In this document: positions 52,187 to 60,631 of the stretch, piece after piece
Layout: every line of letters begins with the position of its first letter
Numbering within the stretch: the first letter of the stretch is position 1
NCBI RefSeq assembly: GCF_000015825.1
Contig: NC_009051.1
Span: 738,695-802,694, forward strand
DNA length: 64,000 nucleotides
From: Methanoculleus marisnigri JR1
Lineage (GTDB): Archaea; Halobacteriota; Methanomicrobia; Methanomicrobiales; Methanoculleaceae
Direction of reading: 5' to 3'
Position numbers and translations under genes: made by a program
The notes under the pieces: generated by a model
Databases searched by the model: none
The model's input: the letters and a program-made list of their open reading frames with translations, nothing else
What the model was told of the DNA's origin: nothing

Positions 52187-52516
52187 CTATACTTCTATCA
52201 TCGGTTTTCAACATAGCCCTTTGGATGCCTGTCCGGAACATTCCAGTGCCGAAACGCCGGGTATTGCGTGTAGTCACGACGGCCCGTATCTTTGCGCACC
52301 ATCGTTCACCGGGGAGAATTGGCGGTTGCGTCCTCGATGCGGGCATGCGCACCGGCTCCTTTTCCGGGTGGGTACCGATCCCTGGAGTTCGCCCCGAGCC
52401 GTTGCCCCTGCCTGTTCTTTGCCGCCGCCGTTCTCCGACGATTCAGGAGCAGAGTCCTTGCACAACCTTTAAATTGAAGATTGTACAATATTTGTAGGCA
52501 CTAATACAGGTGTTTC
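52187..52516 (+). other. Gene-free gap with the tRNA-Ile promoter
   Basis: No ORF is supported. TACAATATTT near 52484-52493 is a good TATA box for the tRNA-Ile gene, about 25 bp upstream of it. The iorA promoter must lie in the left third, but no clear box was found. Confidence 0.45.
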
Positions 52517-52589
52517 GGGCCCGTAGCATAGCTGGTGGTGCACCCGGCTGATAACCGGGAGGTCATGCGTTCGAATCGCATCGGGCCCA
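52517..52589 (+). tRNA. tRNA-Ile (GAT)
   Basis: A clean cloverleaf: acceptor GGGCCCG (52517-52523) pairs with CGGGCCC (52582-52588), discriminator A at 52589, T-arm ATGCG/CGCAT around TTCGAAT, and anticodon stem CCCGG/CCGGG around loop CTGATAA with anticodon GAT (52550-52552). No intron, CCA not encoded. Confidence 0.96.
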
Positions 52590-52613
52590 TCGTTTCTCAT
52601 ATTATCTCGTTTT

Positions 52614-52686
52614 CAGGAGTTGTTTGAACAGGTAGTGCACCCGGCAGATCACCGGGAGGTCGTGCGTTCGAATCTCGGTTTCCTAC
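52614..52686 (+). pseudogene. Degenerate tRNA-Ile copy
   Basis: Between 52631 and 52674, 40 of 44 bases match tRNA-Ile(GAT), including the CCCGG/CCGGG anticodon stem. The anticodon loop is CAGATCA, with U33 changed to A, and the T-stem no longer pairs (GTGCG against CTCGG). The would-be acceptor (CAGGAGT against TTTCCTA) keeps only about five weak pairs. It is therefore likely non-functional: a decayed duplicate or the scar of an integrative element. The rest of the gap to 52815 shows no gene. Confidence 0.65.
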
Positions 52687-52815
52687 CGTTCTCTTTACGC
52701 TATGCCTTTCTCCAGGTCGCCTGTCCAAAATTCATGCCGCATTTGCGGTTATCCGGTGATATTCTCTCTCACTTCGAGTCGCGGGAAACGGGAGGCGATA
52801 CAAGAGCGCATCCGT

Positions 52816-54102
52816 TCAGCTTCGTTCCTGCGGTCGCCGCCGGTAAACGATGTGCTCTAGCCCGAGGACGGTGACGATGCCCACGACAAAGCCGTTCGTG
52901 AGCAGGGGGCGGATCATTGCCGGGAGACCTGCGGCGACCTCCGGAGGCAGGAAGGCCACCAGCGTCCCGAGAAGGAGGGGAATGCCGACGATCAGCCCTC
53001 CGTCGAACGTCCCGACCGCCCCGCTCTCCTGCCCGAGCATGAGCCCCGCTGCGATCTGGGCGGCCATGACGTAGGCGAGGACGACGCCGATGACCGGCGC
53101 GGGGATGCTCTCCAGGTAGCCGATGGCAAGCGGCGATGCGGCCATGAGCGCAATCGCTATCGCGGCCGGGACGAGGGCGAACCGGGACGCGCACCCGGTG
53201 GCGGCGATGATGCCCGGGGAGAGCGAGAAGTTCACCGGGCCGATCACTCCTGTAACGCCCGCGAGGGCGTTCCCGAGACCGGTGACGGCCACCCCGCGGT
53301 TCACCCGTTCGCCCATTCCGTCGGCCTTGAGCAAACTGCCCACCGACTGGATCGACCCGAGGTCGTTCGTGGCAAGCGCGAGGTAGCAGATCAGGAACGC
53401 TGCGAGCACCCCGGCGTCGGGCACGGCAAGCGGCGCGAGAAGGTTTTCAGGCAGCGCGACGAGGGCGGTATCCGCGGGCGGCAGGGAGACCGCACCGAAG
53501 AGGGCGATATAAACCGGGGTGCCGAGGAGGATCGCCCAGAGCGCCAGGGTCGATCGCCAGATGCCTCTAAGAAATCCGTGTGCGGCGAAGAGAGCGAGGG
53601 TGAGCCCGACGGCAAAGAGGAAGGTCTGCGTCGCCGGAACCGTGCCGCCGCCGTCCGTGATGAGATCGAGGATGGTGGGTGCGAGGGTGAACGCGATGAG
53701 CATGAGGACGACCGCGACCACCCGGGGCGTGAAGAGCCTCTGGAGGTGCCCGATGAGGCCGGTCGCCGCGAGACTGGCGAGGAGGAGCCCGCCGATCAGG
53801 ATTGATGCGTTGATTGCCCCAAATCCTGCATCGAGGCTTGCAAGGATGCCGACCAGGAGCACCGTCGCCGGGCCGAGCACCAGAGGGAGCCTGTGCCCGA
53901 GATACACCTGCGCGAGCAGCACCAGCGCGACGAGAAGGAAGAGTCGCTGGAGGTACAGGACGGTCGATCCGTTGGCCTCGAGCCCGGCAACCACCCTGCC
54001 GATGATGAGGACGAGGGGAACGCTCACCGCGAGCCACTGCAGGCCGAAGATGAGGAGCGACGCCGGTCGCGGCCGGTCGTCGATGCCGTAAGCGAACTCC
54101 AT
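52816..54102 (-). CDS. NCS2-family (xanthine/uracil-type) permease
   Basis: A 428-residue membrane protein with about 12-14 hydrophobic segments. The motifs are those of nucleobase:cation symporter family 2: FGLQWLAVSVPLVLIIG at the start, ATNDLGSIQSVGSLLKADGM, and GNALAGVTGVIGPVNFSLSPGIIAATGCASR, in the region that carries the substrate and ion contacts. Uracil or xanthine import is the usual job, but the substrate cannot be fixed. The ATG at 54102 has AAAGGAG 10 bases upstream, a strong ribosome site; the frame is open further, without support. Single gene. Confidence 0.88.
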   Translation of the reverse strand: MEFAYGIDDRPRPASLLIFGLQWLAVSVPLVLIIGRVVAGLEANGSTVLYLQRLFLLVALVLLAQVYLGHRLPLVLGPATVLLVGILASLDAGFGAINASILIGGLLLASLAATGLIGHLQRLFTPRVVAVVLMLIAFTLAPTILDLITDGGGTVPATQTFLFAVGLTLALFAAHGFLRGIWRSTLALWAILLGTPVYIALFGAVSLPPADTALVALPENLLAPLAVPDAGVLAAFLICYLALATNDLGSIQSVGSLLKADGMGERVNRGVAVTGLGNALAGVTGVIGPVNFSLSPGIIAATGCASRFALVPAAIAIALMAASPLAIGYLESIPAPVIGVVLAYVMAAQIAAGLMLGQESGAVGTFDGGLIVGIPLLLGTLVAFLPPEVAAGLPAMIRPLLTNGFVVGIVTVLGLEHIVYRRRPQERS

Positions 54103-54354
54103 GGTAGTGGCTCCTTTTAGAACCGCCGGACCCTGCAGCGGGTCTTGCGGCGCATGAAGGGAGTGTATCGTCCACGGCAAGATAGGATTTCCCATTCCCG
54201 TCTTTCATGGAAAAGTCACTTATTTACGCTCTGCACGGCGAATTATCTCTATGGTTACCAACGGTCATGCGACCGAACTTCTCCGCATGCCCCCCGATAT
54301 CCGTCCCGTACTCTCCCGGCCCTGTGCCGTGCGGCGCGGGAGGAGGAGGCGGGT

Positions 54355-55281
54355 ATGAGCGCCGTCGAGGTCCGGGGGCTCTCGCGCTCCTTCGACGACC
54401 GCGAGATCCTCCGCGACGTCTCGTTCACCGTCGGGCACGGCGAGATCTTCGGCTACCTCGGCCCGAACGGCGCCGGGAAGACCACGACAATCCGGATCCT
54501 GCTCGGCCTCCTTGCCCCCGGCGCGGGCGAGGTCCGGGTCCTCGGGAGGGATCTCGCCGTCGACGACGATGCGCGGGCGCGGGTCGGGGTGCTCTTCGAG
54601 AACAACGGTCTTGCCGACCGGATGAGCGCCGCCGGCAATCTGGCCTACTACGCCGGGCTCTACGGCGTCGAAGAGCCTGTGGAGAGGATCGACGAACTCC
54701 TCGCGCTCGTCGACCTCGCCGACCGGCGGGACGACCCGGTCGGGACGTTCTCGACCGGCATGAAGCGGAAGCTCGGTATCGCCCGGGCGATCCTCCACCG
54801 GCCCGAGGTGGTCTTCCTCGACGAACCCTCCTCCGGCCTCGATCCCGGCGCACAGAGGATGGTCCGCGACCTTATCGTCGAACTCTCCCGGCGGGAGGAG
54901 ATGACCGTGTTCTTAAACTCCCACCACCTCGACGAAGTCCAGCGGATCTGCTCCACGGTCGCGATCCTCGCCGAGGGCAGGCTCCGGGCATTCGACTCGG
55001 TAGAGAACCTCACCAGGGCCTCCGGCCGCCCGGCCGTGACGGTCTCCCTCGCCGGTGCCGGCGAGGGCGCGTGCGAGGTCGTGGGGAACCTGCCGTACGT
55101 CACCGGGTGCGAACCGGACGGCGACGCCCTCCACTGCACCCTCGCCGACCCGGGTGCGACACCGGATCTCGTCGCGGCCCTCGTCGGGGCGGGGTTCCGG
55201 ATCGAGGAAGTCCGCCGGTCGTCCCGGTCGCTTGAGGAGATCTATCTCGAACACGTCGGCCAGGCGGAGGGCGGGGCATGA
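54355..55281 (+). CDS. ABC transporter ATP-binding protein
   Basis: A 308-residue ATPase subunit. Walker A is GPNGAGKTTTIR (about residue 38), Q-loop follows, the ABC signature is FSTGMKRKLGIARAIL, and Walker B is VVFLDEPSSGLDPGA. The C-terminal 80 residues are an extra domain common in DrrA/NatA-type exporters, followed by SLEEIYLEHV. The ATG at 54355 has GGAGGAGG upstream, while the longer frame to 54145 has no support. The permease gene overlaps its stop. It probably exports a drug, ion or lipid; the substrate is unknown. Confidence 0.93.
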   Translation: MSAVEVRGLSRSFDDREILRDVSFTVGHGEIFGYLGPNGAGKTTTIRILLGLLAPGAGEVRVLGRDLAVDDDARARVGVLFENNGLADRMSAAGNLAYYAGLYGVEEPVERIDELLALVDLADRRDDPVGTFSTGMKRKLGIARAILHRPEVVFLDEPSSGLDPGAQRMVRDLIVELSRREEMTVFLNSHHLDEVQRICSTVAILAEGRLRAFDSVENLTRASGRPAVTVSLAGAGEGACEVVGNLPYVTGCEPDGDALHCTLADPGATPDLVAALVGAGFRIEEVRRSSRSLEEIYLEHVGQAEGGA

Positions 55282-55976
55282 GCACGCTCGCCGTCATCGC
55301 CCGGCGCGAGATAAGGCTCGCCCTCCGGAACCGGAGTGCCCTCATCGCGGCGCTCATCTTCGCCGTATGGTTCCCGGTCATGTCGGCCCTCGGGATCGCT
55401 GCAAGCGCCGGTGAAGACGCTACGGCCGTTGCCGGCGGCATCGCCGCAATCACCCTCCCGGTCGGGGCATTTATGGGCTATCTCTTCTGCGCCGACGCCT
55501 TCCTCCGGGAGAAGCGGGACGGCTCCATCGAGACGCTCCTCTGCACCCCGGTCTCTCTCCGCCGCCTCTGGGAGGGGAAGGCCGTCGGGGTCGCCGTGCC
55601 GGCGTACCTGATGACCCTTGCCTCGGCCGCAGTGACCATTGCGGTGGTTTACACCTTGTCGAGCGCTCCTATAGCCGGCGAACCCCTGCTCATCCTTCAC
55701 CTCGCGGTCGTCGTCCCGGTCTGGATCGCCGCTGCGGCGGGGCTCATCGGCGCGGCCCAGCTCGCGCTCGGGATGCGGGAGAACCAGATCCTCGGGTTCG
55801 TCTTCATCTTCGGGTTCATCTTCCTCATCGTCGTGCTCCAGGGCGTCACACCGGGCGGGGGCCTCTCGGTGACGACGGAGGGTATTTTCGCGGCAGCAGG
55901 GCTCGCGCTCCTCGCTCTCGCCCGCTTCATCGCCGGGAAGGTGACGAAGGAGCGGATCGTCCGGACGATCCCGTGA
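55278..55976 (+). CDS. ABC transporter permease (ABC-2 type)
   Basis: A 232-residue membrane partner of the preceding ATPase; the start codon overlaps its stop (ATGA). About six helices (residues 22-40, 50-70, 105-130, 140-165, 170-190 and 200-220) with the ABC-2 pattern, including EKRDGSIETLLCTPVSLRRLWEGKA after helix 2, which is the typical coupling region. It is at the low end of the family size. No substrate-binding protein is present, as expected for an exporter. Confidence 0.9.
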   Translation: MSTLAVIARREIRLALRNRSALIAALIFAVWFPVMSALGIAASAGEDATAVAGGIAAITLPVGAFMGYLFCADAFLREKRDGSIETLLCTPVSLRRLWEGKAVGVAVPAYLMTLASAAVTIAVVYTLSSAPIAGEPLLILHLAVVVPVWIAAAAGLIGAAQLALGMRENQILGFVFIFGFIFLIVVLQGVTPGGGLSVTTEGIFAAAGLALLALARFIAGKVTKERIVRTIP

Positions 55977-56138
55977 GGTGGTAGGAGAGTAAAAGCCCCT
56001 CCACTTTTGGCCGGCCGATCTCTCTGCCGGAAGACAGTATGCTACCGAAGAACGACGGCAATGCAGGATGCCTGCGGCTGAGGCGGCTGGATCGTCCGGA
56101 CCAAAAAGTATTGCCGGCCTCCCGGAGGGCCGGTGTGC

Positions 56139-57416
56139 TTACAGCGTCTCGCTGCCGTAGAGGTAGGGCCTGAGGGCCTTCGGGATCGTGACCGAGCCGT
56201 CCTCGTTCTGGTTGTTCTCGAGGATCGCCCGGATCGCGCGGGAGGTCGCGATCGCGGTGCTGTTCAGGGTATGCACGTAGCGCTTCTCGGTGAACTCGGT
56301 CGGGTTGCGCACCTTGATGTTCAGCCGAACCGCCTGGTAGGCCGTGCAGTTCGAGCAGGAGACCGCTTCGCGGTAGCGCTCCTCGCGCGGCATCCAGACC
56401 TCGAGGTCGTACTTCTTCGCGGCGACCGTCCCGATATCTCCCGTGCAGATCGAGACAATCCGGTAGGGAAGGCCGAGCCGCTGGAAGACCTCCTCGGCGT
56501 TCGCCATCAGTTCCTCGTGAAGGTCCCAGGACTGCTCCGGCGTCGCGTAGATGAACTGCTCCACCTTGTGGAACTGGTGGACCCGGAAGAGCCCTTTCGT
56601 ATCGAGCCCGTGCGCCCCGATCTCGCGGCGGAAACACGGGCTCAGCCCCGCAAGCCGGAGCGGCAGATCCTTCTCCTCGAAGATCTCGTCGCAGTACATC
56701 GCGGCCATCGGGTGCTCGCTCGTCGCGATGAGGTACTCGTCCTCACCGTCGATCCTGTACATGACGTTCTCGAAGTCGGCGAGGTCGGTCACGCCCTCGT
56801 ATGCGGCCCGGTTCATCATGTAGGGCGGAATGATCGGGGTATACCCGTGTTCGACGAGGATATCCATCGCGAACCGCTGGAGCGCCATATCGAGCAGGGC
56901 GAGCCTGCCCTTCAGGAAGTAGAACCCGGATCCGGCAATCTTCGCCGCGCGTTCGAAGTCCGCCCAACCGTGCTCGACGGCGAGCGCGCCGTGGTTCTCC
57001 AGGTCGAACGCAGGGATCTCCGGTTCGCCCCATCGCCGGATCTCGACGTTCTCGGAGTCGTCCTTGCCGACGGGCACGCTCTCGTGGAGGATGTTCGGGA
57101 GCCGCATCAGGCGGTAGCGTACCGCTTCGGTGAGCGTCTCGCGTTCCGTCTCCACCTCCTTGATCCGTTCCGGGAGGCCTGCGGCTTCGGCGAGGAGTTC
57201 GGTGATATCGTTCCCCGCCTTCCTCGCCTGGCTGATCTCGCGGGAAATGACGTTTCTCCGGTTGCGGAGATCCCCGATCGCAACGGTGAGTTCCCGTGCC
57301 CTCCTGTCCATCTCCAGCACCTCGTCGACCCAGGCCAGTTTCTCGGTGTCTCCTCTCTTCGTGAGGTCTGCCCGGACGATCTCGGGGTGTGCACGAACGA
57401 ACTTCAACTCAAGCAT
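56139..57416 (-). CDS. serS: Seryl-tRNA synthetase
   Basis: Charges tRNA-Ser (and tRNA-Sec if present) with serine. The 425-residue protein is the common bacterial/archaeal SerRS type, not the rare methanogen type found in some Methanosarcina and Methanococcus. It has the N-terminal tRNA-binding coiled coil (residues about 30-105: LRNRRNVISREISQARKAG), then motif 2 (SPCFRREIGAHGLDTKGLFRVHQFHKVEQF) and motif 3 (YQAVRLNIKVR region with Ser-binding Cys/Asn). The ATG at 57416 (MLELKFV) is the family start; ATG 57440 is an alternative. A T5 run follows the stop. Confidence 0.94.
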   Translation of the reverse strand: MLELKFVRAHPEIVRADLTKRGDTEKLAWVDEVLEMDRRARELTVAIGDLRNRRNVISREISQARKAGNDITELLAEAAGLPERIKEVETERETLTEAVRYRLMRLPNILHESVPVGKDDSENVEIRRWGEPEIPAFDLENHGALAVEHGWADFERAAKIAGSGFYFLKGRLALLDMALQRFAMDILVEHGYTPIIPPYMMNRAAYEGVTDLADFENVMYRIDGEDEYLIATSEHPMAAMYCDEIFEEKDLPLRLAGLSPCFRREIGAHGLDTKGLFRVHQFHKVEQFIYATPEQSWDLHEELMANAEEVFQRLGLPYRIVSICTGDIGTVAAKKYDLEVWMPREERYREAVSCSNCTAYQAVRLNIKVRNPTEFTEKRYVHTLNSTAIATSRAIRAILENNQNEDGSVTIPKALRPYLYGSETL

Positions 57417-57573
57417 ACTGTCTCGTACGTACTTCGCCATGACGGTATATGGTCGTGTTGCCCTTCCTCGATGATGAACGCGGATGGCTCCCGGGCAGAG
57501 AGCCCGGACCCTGTCCCGCCGCTCCCGCACACGAAACCTACTCTTATAATTCCCGGCGAACCAACCCATTAGC

Positions 57574-58026
57574 ATGGATAAGAACCAGAAGACCGTTCTG
57601 GTGGTGGGTGGCCTCATTGCGCTCGCGCTGTTCTTCATCGAGCCTTTTTTCGGCCTCATAGCGCTGGTGCTCATGATCGCTATCCTGATGAGCCTCCATA
57701 TCATGGGAGACACGGGGAACTACCCGCTCGTCACCGTGGATCTCTCGGAGGATGCGCGGGAGATCATCGTCACCAATACGGGGACCGCGAAGGCGCAGAG
57801 GATCCATGTCGCCCTCGTCCCGCTCAACATCGAGTTCGAAGTCGCCTCGCTCGACCCTGACGAGGAATCCGGGTTCAACCTGCCGTCGATGGTCTCGGAG
57901 GCAAAAGCGGTCGTCACCTACGAAAACACCGAGGGACAGCAGTTCCAGCGCTCGTATCCGCTCACGGCGCTCGGGGCCGGGCGCGACCTCACCGAACCGC
58001 TCATTCCCATCTTCGGACGGCGGTGA
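57574..58026 (+). CDS. Small membrane-anchored protein, unknown
   Basis: A 150-residue protein with two closely spaced N-terminal membrane helices (residues 7-21 and 24-45: VLVVGGLIALALFF, FFGLIALVLMIAILMSL), then a soluble beta-rich domain (VDLSEDAREIIVTNTGTAKAQRIHVALV) that looks like a small Ig-like or CARDB-like sandwich; NTGTAKA is a typical CARDB turn. No known family is certain. A TATA box CTTATAATT (about 57542-57550) is near 26 bp before the ATG, so the mRNA is probably leaderless. It is divergent from serS and followed by repeat copy C. Confidence 0.75.
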   Translation: MDKNQKTVLVVGGLIALALFFIEPFFGLIALVLMIAILMSLHIMGDTGNYPLVTVDLSEDAREIIVTNTGTAKAQRIHVALVPLNIEFEVASLDPDEESGFNLPSMVSEAKAVVTYENTEGQQFQRSYPLTALGAGRDLTEPLIPIFGRR

Positions 58027-58171
58027 AGGGTTAGGGGCGGGGGAAGGCAGCGTATTGATAACGGTGGACTGCCTCTGCCGGTCGCCCCACTATATCCTGC
58101 GGGTGCCAAAGCCTGCCGAAGCCTCGGGGTGTCTCGCCGATTGCTCATAGGGACACCACGAACCCGTGCAC

Positions 58172-58360
58172 GGATTTCCATTGGATATCGCCACGGGGGG
58201 TGGGGACAATGGGGAGTGCGACCGAAGGGAGCATGAGAAGAACGAAGTTCTTCGAGGGGGGCGCACCCCCCTTCGCACCTCCGGTGCTCAAGCTCGCTTC
58301 GCTCGCACTCCCCGTCAGCCCCTCCTCGCACCCACCACGGTCCACTGCACCGGGCTTTTA
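58172..58360 (+). repeat. Dispersed GC-rich repeat, copy C
   Basis: Left end GGATTTCCATTGGATATCGC, then CACGGGGGGTGGGGACAA as in copy B, an insert with GGGAGCATGAGAAGAACGAA and hairpins GAAC/GTTC, and right end CCCACCACGGTCCA, followed by GGG-CTTTTA. The internal insert differs from copy B, with a long GC-rich stretch (GCTTCGCTCGCAC). It occupies the gap between convergent genes (58026 and 58477), which otherwise holds no gene. Confidence 0.78.
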
Positions 58361-58463
58361 ATGAGTCCTGTCTGTCCGTCTATTGCAGCACGCATGCAGC
58401 GATCAAATCCCCCCAGGGAGGCCCGCGAAACCCGGCACCCCTTGATATCCGGGGGCGCTTTCC

Positions 58464-58470
58464 AAAAAAA
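58464..58470 (-). terminator. T7 tract after the gene at 58477
   Basis: Seven T residues on the minus strand begin 6 bases after the stop codon. Confidence 0.55.
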
Positions 58471-58476
58471 TGTTTT

Positions 58477-59001
58477 TCAGGACCCGAGATACTCGAGCGT
58501 CCGCGCGAGCGCGGCCGTCAGCTCCTCGTCCTTCTGCGCGTACTCGTAGAGCGCCCGGTAGAGGATGAAGACGAGCTCGTAGCCGTAGACCTCGAACGCC
58601 TCCTCCGGCGCGAGCGGCGCGAGGTATGAGTCCGTCCGGATATCGGTGTTGGTGTACATCAGTTCATGGAAGGCCCCGTCTTCGTCGAGAACACAGATCT
58701 GCGCATCGACGGGCTTTGTCGGGTCGTCGGGGCGGTAGGGGAGCGGGTCGCCTTTCCCGAGAACGATCATCTTCTTCTCGTAGAACTCCTGGTCGTAGAG
58801 ATCCCCCGACGCTTCCCTCTTTGCGCGCCGGAGCATCTCGAGCCCGATCTGCTTCACGACCGGCGCCGTATCGGCGGCCATCCGCGCAAGAAGGGCACCC
58901 ATGCTGCCCCGGAGTTCCGAGGCCGATTCTTCCTTCTTCGCCTGCAGTTCCTCAAGGGTTTCGAGGAGGCGGGCGTATCCCTCTTCGATGATCGGATCCA
59001 T
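58477..59001 (-). CDS. Hypothetical protein, conserved-looking
   Basis: A 174-residue acidic, mostly helical soluble protein. The first 70 residues (EEGYARLLETLEELQAKKEES) can form a coiled coil, the centre (KKMIVLGKGDPLPYRPDDP, AQICVLDEDGAFHELMYTN) is beta-rich, and the end (EEAFEVYGYELVFILYRALYEYAQKDEELTAAL) is helical. No family is recognised. It lies 50 bp after the zinc ABC permease gene on the same strand and before a T7 tract, so it may be the last gene of that operon, although a separate role is equally possible. Confidence 0.7.
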   Translation of the reverse strand: MDPIIEEGYARLLETLEELQAKKEESASELRGSMGALLARMAADTAPVVKQIGLEMLRRAKREASGDLYDQEFYEKKMIVLGKGDPLPYRPDDPTKPVDAQICVLDEDGAFHELMYTNTDIRTDSYLAPLAPEEAFEVYGYELVFILYRALYEYAQKDEELTAALARTLEYLGS

Positions 59002-59051
59002 TGCTCACTCACCTCTTGCGTAAGCGGGCATAAGCGCACCGGTTTGTCCTG

Positions 59052-59861
59052 CTAGTCGCCCTGCCGGAGGCGCTCGGCCCCGAGGGCGCCCGCATACGCG
59101 AGCGTGCTCACGAGGATGATCGTCGCGCCCGAGGGGACGTCGAGGAGGTAGGAGAGCAGGATCCCCGCAACGGTGAAGACGATGCCGAGGATGACGGCGA
59201 GGAGCATCATGCTCCGGATGCGGGTGGTGTAGAGGCGGCTGATCGCCGCCGGGAGCGTCAGGAGCGCGATCACCAGGATGATCCCCACCACCCGGATCAG
59301 CATCACCACGGTGAGCGCAATCAGCACGAGGAGGAGGAGCGAGAGCCGCTCGACCGGGAGGTTCATGACCGTCGCGTAGTCCGGGTCGAACGTGATCGCC
59401 TGGAGCTCCCGGTAGAGGAGAGCCACGACGGCGACGATGATAACGACGAGCACCCCCATCAGCAGGATGTCTCCCCTTGGGACGAGGAGGATGTTCCCGA
59501 AGAGGTAGGAGAAGAGGTCGGGGGCGAATCCCGGTGTCAGGTAGACGAAGAGGATCCCGATGGCCATCCCCGCCGCCCAGACCGCGCCGATGATGGTGTC
59601 CATCTGCTGCCGGGCACGGAGCTGGAGCGTGCCCATCCCGAGCGCCGTCGCCACGGTGAACCCGGTCGCGCCGAGGAGCGGGTCTATCCCGAGGAAGTAG
59701 CCGAGGCCGATCCCCCCGAAGGCCGCATGGGATATGCCGCCGCTGACCGAGACCATCCGCCGCACCACGACGTAGGTGCCGATGATGCCGCAGGCCACGC
59801 TCGCGAGCACCCCGGCGATGAGGGCGTTCCTGAAGAACTCGAATCCGAGAATCTCGAACAT
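59052..59861 (-). CDS. znuB: Zinc/manganese ABC transporter permease
   Basis: The membrane subunit of the metal importer, 269 residues, with about eight helices. The ABC-3 family pattern is clear: LASVACGIIGTYVVVRRMVSVSGGISHAAFGGIGLGYFLG near the start, and RVVGIILVIALLTLPAAISRLYTTRIRSMM in the coupling region, ending LAYAGALG. A longer frame continues upstream to 60650 but is the shadow of the ATPase gene; the ATG at 59861, 2 bp after that gene's stop, is the natural start. Whether zinc or manganese is moved is not fixed by sequence. Confidence 0.93.
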   Translation of the reverse strand: MFEILGFEFFRNALIAGVLASVACGIIGTYVVVRRMVSVSGGISHAAFGGIGLGYFLGIDPLLGATGFTVATALGMGTLQLRARQQMDTIIGAVWAAGMAIGILFVYLTPGFAPDLFSYLFGNILLVPRGDILLMGVLVVIIVAVVALLYRELQAITFDPDYATVMNLPVERLSLLLLVLIALTVVMLIRVVGIILVIALLTLPAAISRLYTTRIRSMMLLAVILGIVFTVAGILLSYLLDVPSGATIILVSTLAYAGALGAERLRQGD

Positions 59862-59863
59862 AC

Positions 59864-60631
59864 TCACTCCTCCTCCGTATGCTCCGAAAAGACCCGGTGC
59901 GGAACCCCGTGGGCGATGAGATCGACCGGGCAGTGGTATGCGGCTTCGAGCATATCCGGCGTGATCTCGTTCGTGTCGTGCGTGTAGAGGCGCCGGTTTA
60001 AACAGGCGACCCGGGTCACGTGCTCCGGGATCACCCCGATGTCGTGGGTCACGAGGACGATCGCCATCCGTTCGCGGAGTCGGTCGAGGATACTGTAGAA
60101 CTGCGCCGCTGTCGGGGCGTCCACGTAGACCGTCGGTTCGTCGAGGAGCAGCACTTTCGGGTCGCCGACGAGCGCCCGGGCGATGATCGCCCGCTGCTGC
60201 TCCCCGCCGGAGAGATCCCGGATCTGCCGGTCGGCGAGATCGGCGATGCCCATCATCCTGAGCGCTTCCTCCGTCCGGGCATGGTCTTCGGCCCCGTAAC
60301 GCCGCGGGAACCGGGTGATGTGGCCGAGGCGGCCGGAGATGACCATCTCCCGCACGGTGATGGGATACTCGAAGTCGAACGTCCGGAACTGGGGGACGTA
60401 ACCGAGTTCCTTCCTCGCCGCCGCCCCCGTGCCGCCGAGGATCCTGACCGTGCCGCAGGAAGGTTGGAGGAGACCGAGGATCACCTTGAGAAGCGTCGTC
60501 TTCCCGCCGCCGTTCGGCCCGATGATCGCGTAGAAGTCGTCCTGGTGGACGGCGAGGTTCACGTCTTCGAGAACGGTATGGCCGCGCAGCCTGACTCGGA
60601 CGTCCTCGACCTCGATCACGGGAATGGTCAT
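59864..60631 (-). CDS. znuC: Zinc/manganese ABC transporter ATP-binding protein
   Basis: The 255-residue ATPase subunit. Walker A is GPNGGGKTTLLKVIL; the signature is IRDLSGGEQQRAIIARALV; Walker B is VLLLDEPTVYVDAPTAAQF; the switch His is in VLVTHDIGVIPEHV. The N-terminus (IEVEDVRVRLRGHTVLEDVNLAVHQDDF) is usual for metal ABC ATPases. Start ATG at 60631 overlaps the stop of the binding-protein gene (ATGA), and its own stop is 2 bp from the permease, so all three subunits are co-translated. Confidence 0.94.
   Translation of the reverse strand: MTIPVIEVEDVRVRLRGHTVLEDVNLAVHQDDFYAIIGPNGGGKTTLLKVILGLLQPSCGTVRILGGTGAAARKELGYVPQFRTFDFEYPITVREMVISGRLGHITRFPRRYGAEDHARTEEALRMMGIADLADRQIRDLSGGEQQRAIIARALVGDPKVLLLDEPTVYVDAPTAAQFYSILDRLRERMAIVLVTHDIGVIPEHVTRVACLNRRLYTHDTNEITPDMLEAAYHCPVDLIAHGVPHRVFSEHTEEE

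Noticed and set aside
54145-54354. N-terminal extension of the ABC ATPase
   Set aside because: The ATG at 54355 has a strong GGAGGAGG site and starts at the family N-terminus; the extension is arginine/serine-rich and unlike it.
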